Source: Eubacteriales bacterium
GTDB lineage: Bacteria; Bacillota_A; Clostridia; Christensenellales; Aristaeellaceae
Direction: 5' to 3'
Assembly: GCA_029974855.1 (NCBI GenBank)
Contig: JARKQO010000361.1
Span: 1-9,938 of the forward strand
DNA length: 9,938 bases
Position numbers and translations under genes: made by a program. The notes below the pieces were generated by a model that had not been told where the DNA came from, searched no databases, and worked only from the letters and a program-made list of their open reading frames with translations. Each line of letters starts with the position of its first letter. The first letter of the stretch is position 1. Below are positions 7,493-9,938 of the stretch, in pieces.

Positions 7493-8464
7493 TTACCCCA
7501 CCTCCCCGTTCAGCCGGTGACAGGCCGCAAAGCGTCCGGGGCGCACCTCCCGGAATAGGGGCGCCGCTTTTTGGCACGCTTCCCTGGCCTGGGGACAGCG
7601 GGGTGCGAACCGGCAGCCGGGCGGGGGGGTGGTGAGCGCCGGCGGGCGGCCCGGGATGCCTACCTTCTGGCTCTTGTCCCCCACCTTTGGCAAAGCGCTG
7701 ATGAGCATCTTCGTGTAGGGGTGGACGGGGTCGTTGAACAGGTCCTCCGTCTTGCCAAGCTCCACAAAGCTGCCGGAGTACATGATGCCCATGCGGTTGG
7801 TAATCTGGTAGTGGACCCCCATGTCATGGCTCACCAGAATCAATGTGTTTTTCAGCTGCTGCTGAAGGCGCATGAGCATCATCAGGATGCCCCGCTGCAC
7901 TACCACGTCCAGAGCGGTGGTGGGCTCGTCGGCCAGCACGACGCTGGGGGACATGAAGGTGGCCAAAGCGATGATCACCCGCTGGCGCATGCCACCGGAA
8001 AGCTGGAAGGGAAAGGCTTCGAAAAGGTCCGGGGCCAGGCTCAGCTCCTCCAGGTAGGCGGCCACGCGCCTTAATGTTTCCTGCTCCGTTTCGTTTTTGC
8101 GGGCTTCCCTGGGGATGGAGTCCAGAAACTGGGATTTGATGCGGGTAATGGGGTTCAACACGCTCTGGGCGGCCTGGGGCACATAGGAAATGTTGTTCCA
8201 CCAGGTCTTGCGGATGGACCCCGACTCAAAGGAAAAGGGCTTGCCGTTCCTTTCTCCCCGTAAGATTACCCGGCCGGAATCAATCTGGAGGGGAAACTCC
8301 ACGATATCGTACAGGGCCTTGAGCAGCGTTGTCTTCCCGCAGCCGGATTCGCCCGCGATGCCAAAGATCTCATTCTCGTAGATCTCAAAGTCCACATCGT
8401 TGACGACCCGCACGTCTCCGTCAATGGTTTTGTAAGAGGTGGACAGATGATCGATTTTCAGCAC
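7493..8464 (-). CDS. ABC transporter ATPase, DppD/OppD type (probable oligosaccharide importer)
   Basis: This 323-residue ATPase is the partner of the downstream OppF-type subunit. The Walker A motif is GESGCGKTT (38-46), the Q-loop Gln is about 97 in YVPQAAQ, the signature is LSGGMRQRV (155-163), Walker B is [12 protein letters not shown] (from 175) and the H-loop His is 213 in LVSHDMG. The family C-terminal segment [17 protein letters not shown] leads into [14 protein letters not shown] and four cysteines at 284, 290, 297 and 315. The start is GTG at 8464-8462. The same frame meets a stop at 8488-8486 with no ATG between, so GTG is forced. The upstream signal is weak (AGG about 10 bases away), with a run of eight A's between it and GTG. 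Seven bases separate it from the permease stop. Confidence 0.95.
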   Translation of the reverse strand: MLKIDHLSTSYKTIDGDVRVVNDVDFEIYENEIFGIAGESGCGKTTLLKALYDIVEFPLQIDSGRVILRGERNGKPFSFESGSIRKTWWNNISYVPQAAQSVLNPITRIKSQFLDSIPREARKNETEQETLRRVAAYLEELSLAPDLFEAFPFQLSGGMRQRVIIALATFMSPSVVLADEPTTALDVVVQRGILMMLMRLQQQLKNTLILVSHDMGVHYQITNRMGIMYSGSFVELGKTEDLFNDPVHPYTKMLISALPKVGDKSQKVGIPGRPPALTTPPPGCRFAPRCPQAREACQKAAPLFREVRPGRFAACHRLNGEVG

Positions 8465-8471
8465 CTTTTTT

Positions 8472-9308
8472 TTACCTGCCTCTCTTCATGGACATATAGC
8501 TGTTATAGCCCGTGATCAAAAGGAACAGGCCGATGAACAGCAGCATGGTGGCCAGGATGGGAGACCCGATCCAGAACCACTGCTTGGCAAAAATGGCGTT
8601 CCGGTCCCTGGCCCACTGGATCATGTTCCCCAAAGAGATCAGGTTGGCCGGGGAAAGGCCCAGCACCGCCAGGCTGGATTCGGAGGCGATGGCCACCAGC
8701 GTCGCGTTCATGAAATTGGACAGCGACCAGCTGAGGGCGAAGGGCAGGATCTCGGTGACCACCACCTGCAGCGTGCCTTCGCCGGAGAACCACGCGGTAT
8801 GGATGAAGTCCCGCTCCCGGATGCTCAGCGCCATGGAGCGGATCTGACGGCTGGGCCAGGCCCAGGCGAACATGGCCAGCACCAGCGCCATCATGATCAC
8901 GGTGGAGGAGCCCTTCATCAGCGCGGTCATCAGCACCAAAATGGGCAAGGAGGGGATCACCACAAAGGTGTCGGTGACCACGGTCAGCACCCTGTCCAGC
9001 ATGCCGCCGGAGAAGCCGGCGATCAGGCCCACCATCACCCCCACCACAGTGCCGATGGTGGCCACGATGAGGCCAATCAGAAGCGAATTGTGGATGGCCT
9101 CGATCAAAAGCCAAAAAACATCCTGGCCCATGCTGGTGGTGCCCAGCAAATTCTCCCAGGAGGGGGGGAGCTTTTTGGGATAGGTGTTGTAGGTAAAAGG
9201 ATTGGCGTGGGGAAGATAAAACACCACAAAGCCCAGGATCATAAAGAAGGCCGTCATGAAAAGCCCTATCTTGAGCCGCAGGTTGGCGTTTTTCCAAAAC
9301 TTCTTCAT
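8472..9308 (-). CDS. ABC transporter inner-membrane permease, DppC/OppC type
   Basis: This is a 278-residue integral membrane protein. A first membrane helix (about 14-32) is followed by an extracellular stretch and the family-typical segment LGTTSMGQDVFWLLIEA (55-71), which in relatives reads LGTDxxGRDV. Further helices lie at about 74-98, 113-131, 135-151, 196-217 and 246-267. The cytoplasmic loop that contacts the ATPases (EAA-like) is at about 153-175, with IRSMALSIRERDFIHTAWFSG. The C terminus is short and basic (SYMSMKRGR) and lacks the usual GD-x-LRD-x-LDPR tail of peptide permeases. The ATG at 9308 has AAGGAGGG (9317-9324) at 8-base spacing. It follows the other permease by 18 bases and should pair with it to form the translocation pore. 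Confidence 0.94.
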   Translation of the reverse strand: MKKFWKNANLRLKIGLFMTAFFMILGFVVFYLPHANPFTYNTYPKKLPPSWENLLGTTSMGQDVFWLLIEAIHNSLLIGLIVATIGTVVGVMVGLIAGFSGGMLDRVLTVVTDTFVVIPSLPILVLMTALMKGSSTVIMMALVLAMFAWAWPSRQIRSMALSIRERDFIHTAWFSGEGTLQVVVTEILPFALSWSLSNFMNATLVAIASESSLAVLGLSPANLISLGNMIQWARDRNAIFAKQWFWIGSPILATMLLFIGLFLLITGYNSYMSMKRGR

Positions 9309-9316
9309 AGGCCCGT

Positions 9317-9324
9317 CCCTCCTT
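9317..9324 (-). promoter_or_regulatory. Ribosome binding site of the DppC-type permease gene
   Basis: AAGGAGGG on the minus strand lies 8 bases before the ATG at 9308-9306 and immediately after the stop codon of the preceding permease gene. Confidence 0.8.
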
Positions 9325-9326
9325 TC

Positions 9327-9938
9327 TCAGCTATACCGGATGCGGGGATCGATCAGGGGATAGATGATGTCCGCGATCAGCGTCATAGTGGAAATGGCGA
9401 CGATGGAAATGGTGATGCAGCCTAAAATCATGTTGTAGTCCGACTGCAAAATCGCCTTTTGGATCAGCGTGCCCACGCCGGGATATCCGAAAATGATCTC
9501 GGTCATGATGGAGCCGTTGAACACGCCGCCAAGGCTCATGGCCAGGGCCGTGACTTGGGTCAGTATGGAGTTGCGCAGTACGTAGCCGAAGCCGATCCTG
9601 CCCTCCGACAGGCCGCGGTAGCGGGCATAGAGGACAAAATCCTCTTCCGCCGTGGTGCCGGAGAGGGATTTCATGGAGATAATCCACCAGCCCGTGCCCA
9701 GCAGCAGCAGGGAGACGGCGGGCAGAACCGAAGCCTTGAACAGCGACGCGATAAACGCGCCAAAGCCGCCGATGGAGGTGATGTTGGACTGCAGCGGGAA
9801 CCAGCCCAGCAGAAACGCGAATACGATCTGCAATATCATGGCGATGATAAAATAGGGAACGGGATTAATGCATATGGCGATACCCTCCAGGATCTTGGAG
9901 GAACGCTTGTTTTTCCGGAAACCGGCCAGCAGCCCGAT
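9327..9938 (-). CDS. ABC transporter inner-membrane permease, DppB/OppB type (5' part outside the window)
   Basis: The frame is open from the right edge of the window to the TGA at 9329-9327, giving the last 203 residues. It begins IGLLAGFRKNKRSSKILEGI, and translation continues without stops upstream of the internal Met at 9839, so that Met is not the start. Visible family features are the INPVPYFIIAMILQIVFAF helix region, LGWFPL, and the EAA-type loop EEDFVLYARYRGLSEGRI, matching the usual DYVRTARAKGL pattern. These are followed by MTEIIFGYPGVGTLIQKAI and the terminal ADIIYPLIDPRIRYS. These are the hallmarks of the DppB/OppB half of a peptide-family importer, with which it should form the membrane channel. 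The missing N-terminal third would include the first membrane helix. Confidence 0.94.
   Translation of the reverse strand: MGLLAGFRKNKRSSKILEGIAICINPVPYFIIAMILQIVFAFLLGWFPLQSNITSIGGFGAFIASLFKASVLPAVSLLLLGTGWWIISMKSLSGTTAEEDFVLYARYRGLSEGRIGFGYVLRNSILTQVTALAMSLGGVFNGSIMTEIIFGYPGVGTLIQKAILQSDYNMILGCITISIVAISTMTLIADIIYPLIDPRIRYS

Noticed and set aside
8799..9425. His/Gly-rich plus-strand open frame opposite the permease genes
   Set aside because: Its His-Gly-Asp richness is what antisense of membrane-protein codons gives (for example ATG and ATC read as CAT and GAT). There is no start signal and it overlaps two solid permeases.

Overview
The window is the downstream part of a carbohydrate-utilisation operon on the minus strand (about 9938 down to 1160), followed by a short degraded region (1 to about 1159). 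The operon is GC-rich. Its genes are packed with gaps of 1 to 78 bases and most have strong GGAGG-type ribosome binding sites. With cytoplasmic sugar-processing enzymes and a GntR/LacI-type chimeric repressor, this suggests a GC-rich Gram-positive bacterium of the Firmicutes/Clostridia kind, perhaps gut-associated. I cannot name a genus.

Reading the operon in its own direction (right to left): a DppB/OppB-type ABC permease, cut by the window edge (9327 to beyond 9938); a DppC/OppC-type permease (8472-9308); a DppD/OppD-type ATPase with a GTG start (7493-8464); a DppF/OppF-type ATPase (6517-7491); a TIM-barrel sugar isomerase/epimerase-like protein (5562-6461); a complete cytoplasmic family GH38 alpha-mannosidase of 1039 residues (2402-5521); and a GntR-headed, LacI-type sugar-sensing regulator (1160-2323). 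The substrate-binding protein and the promoter are not in view and should lie upstream, beyond 9938.

The likely logic is that a peptide-family ABC importer, recruited for sugars, brings in alpha-mannosides (for example pieces of N-glycans or yeast mannan). The GH38 enzyme trims them in the cytoplasm, the TIM-barrel protein rearranges a released or modified sugar, and the distal regulator senses a sugar and controls the operon. The substrate is inferred from the mannosidase. The transporter sequence alone would be annotated as a peptide importer.

The left end (1-1159) has no intact gene that I can support. It holds a minus-strand scrap of a DDE transposase (IS1182/IS5-like C-terminal part, about 119-277, with stops) and, on the plus strand, a truncated class III aminotransferase pseudogene (475-1014). 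The pseudogene has a nonsense codon, two compensating frameshifts and a large internal deletion that removes the expected PLP-lysine region. The operon therefore abuts a decayed, rearranged junction. I see no CRISPR, tRNA, rRNA or defence system.
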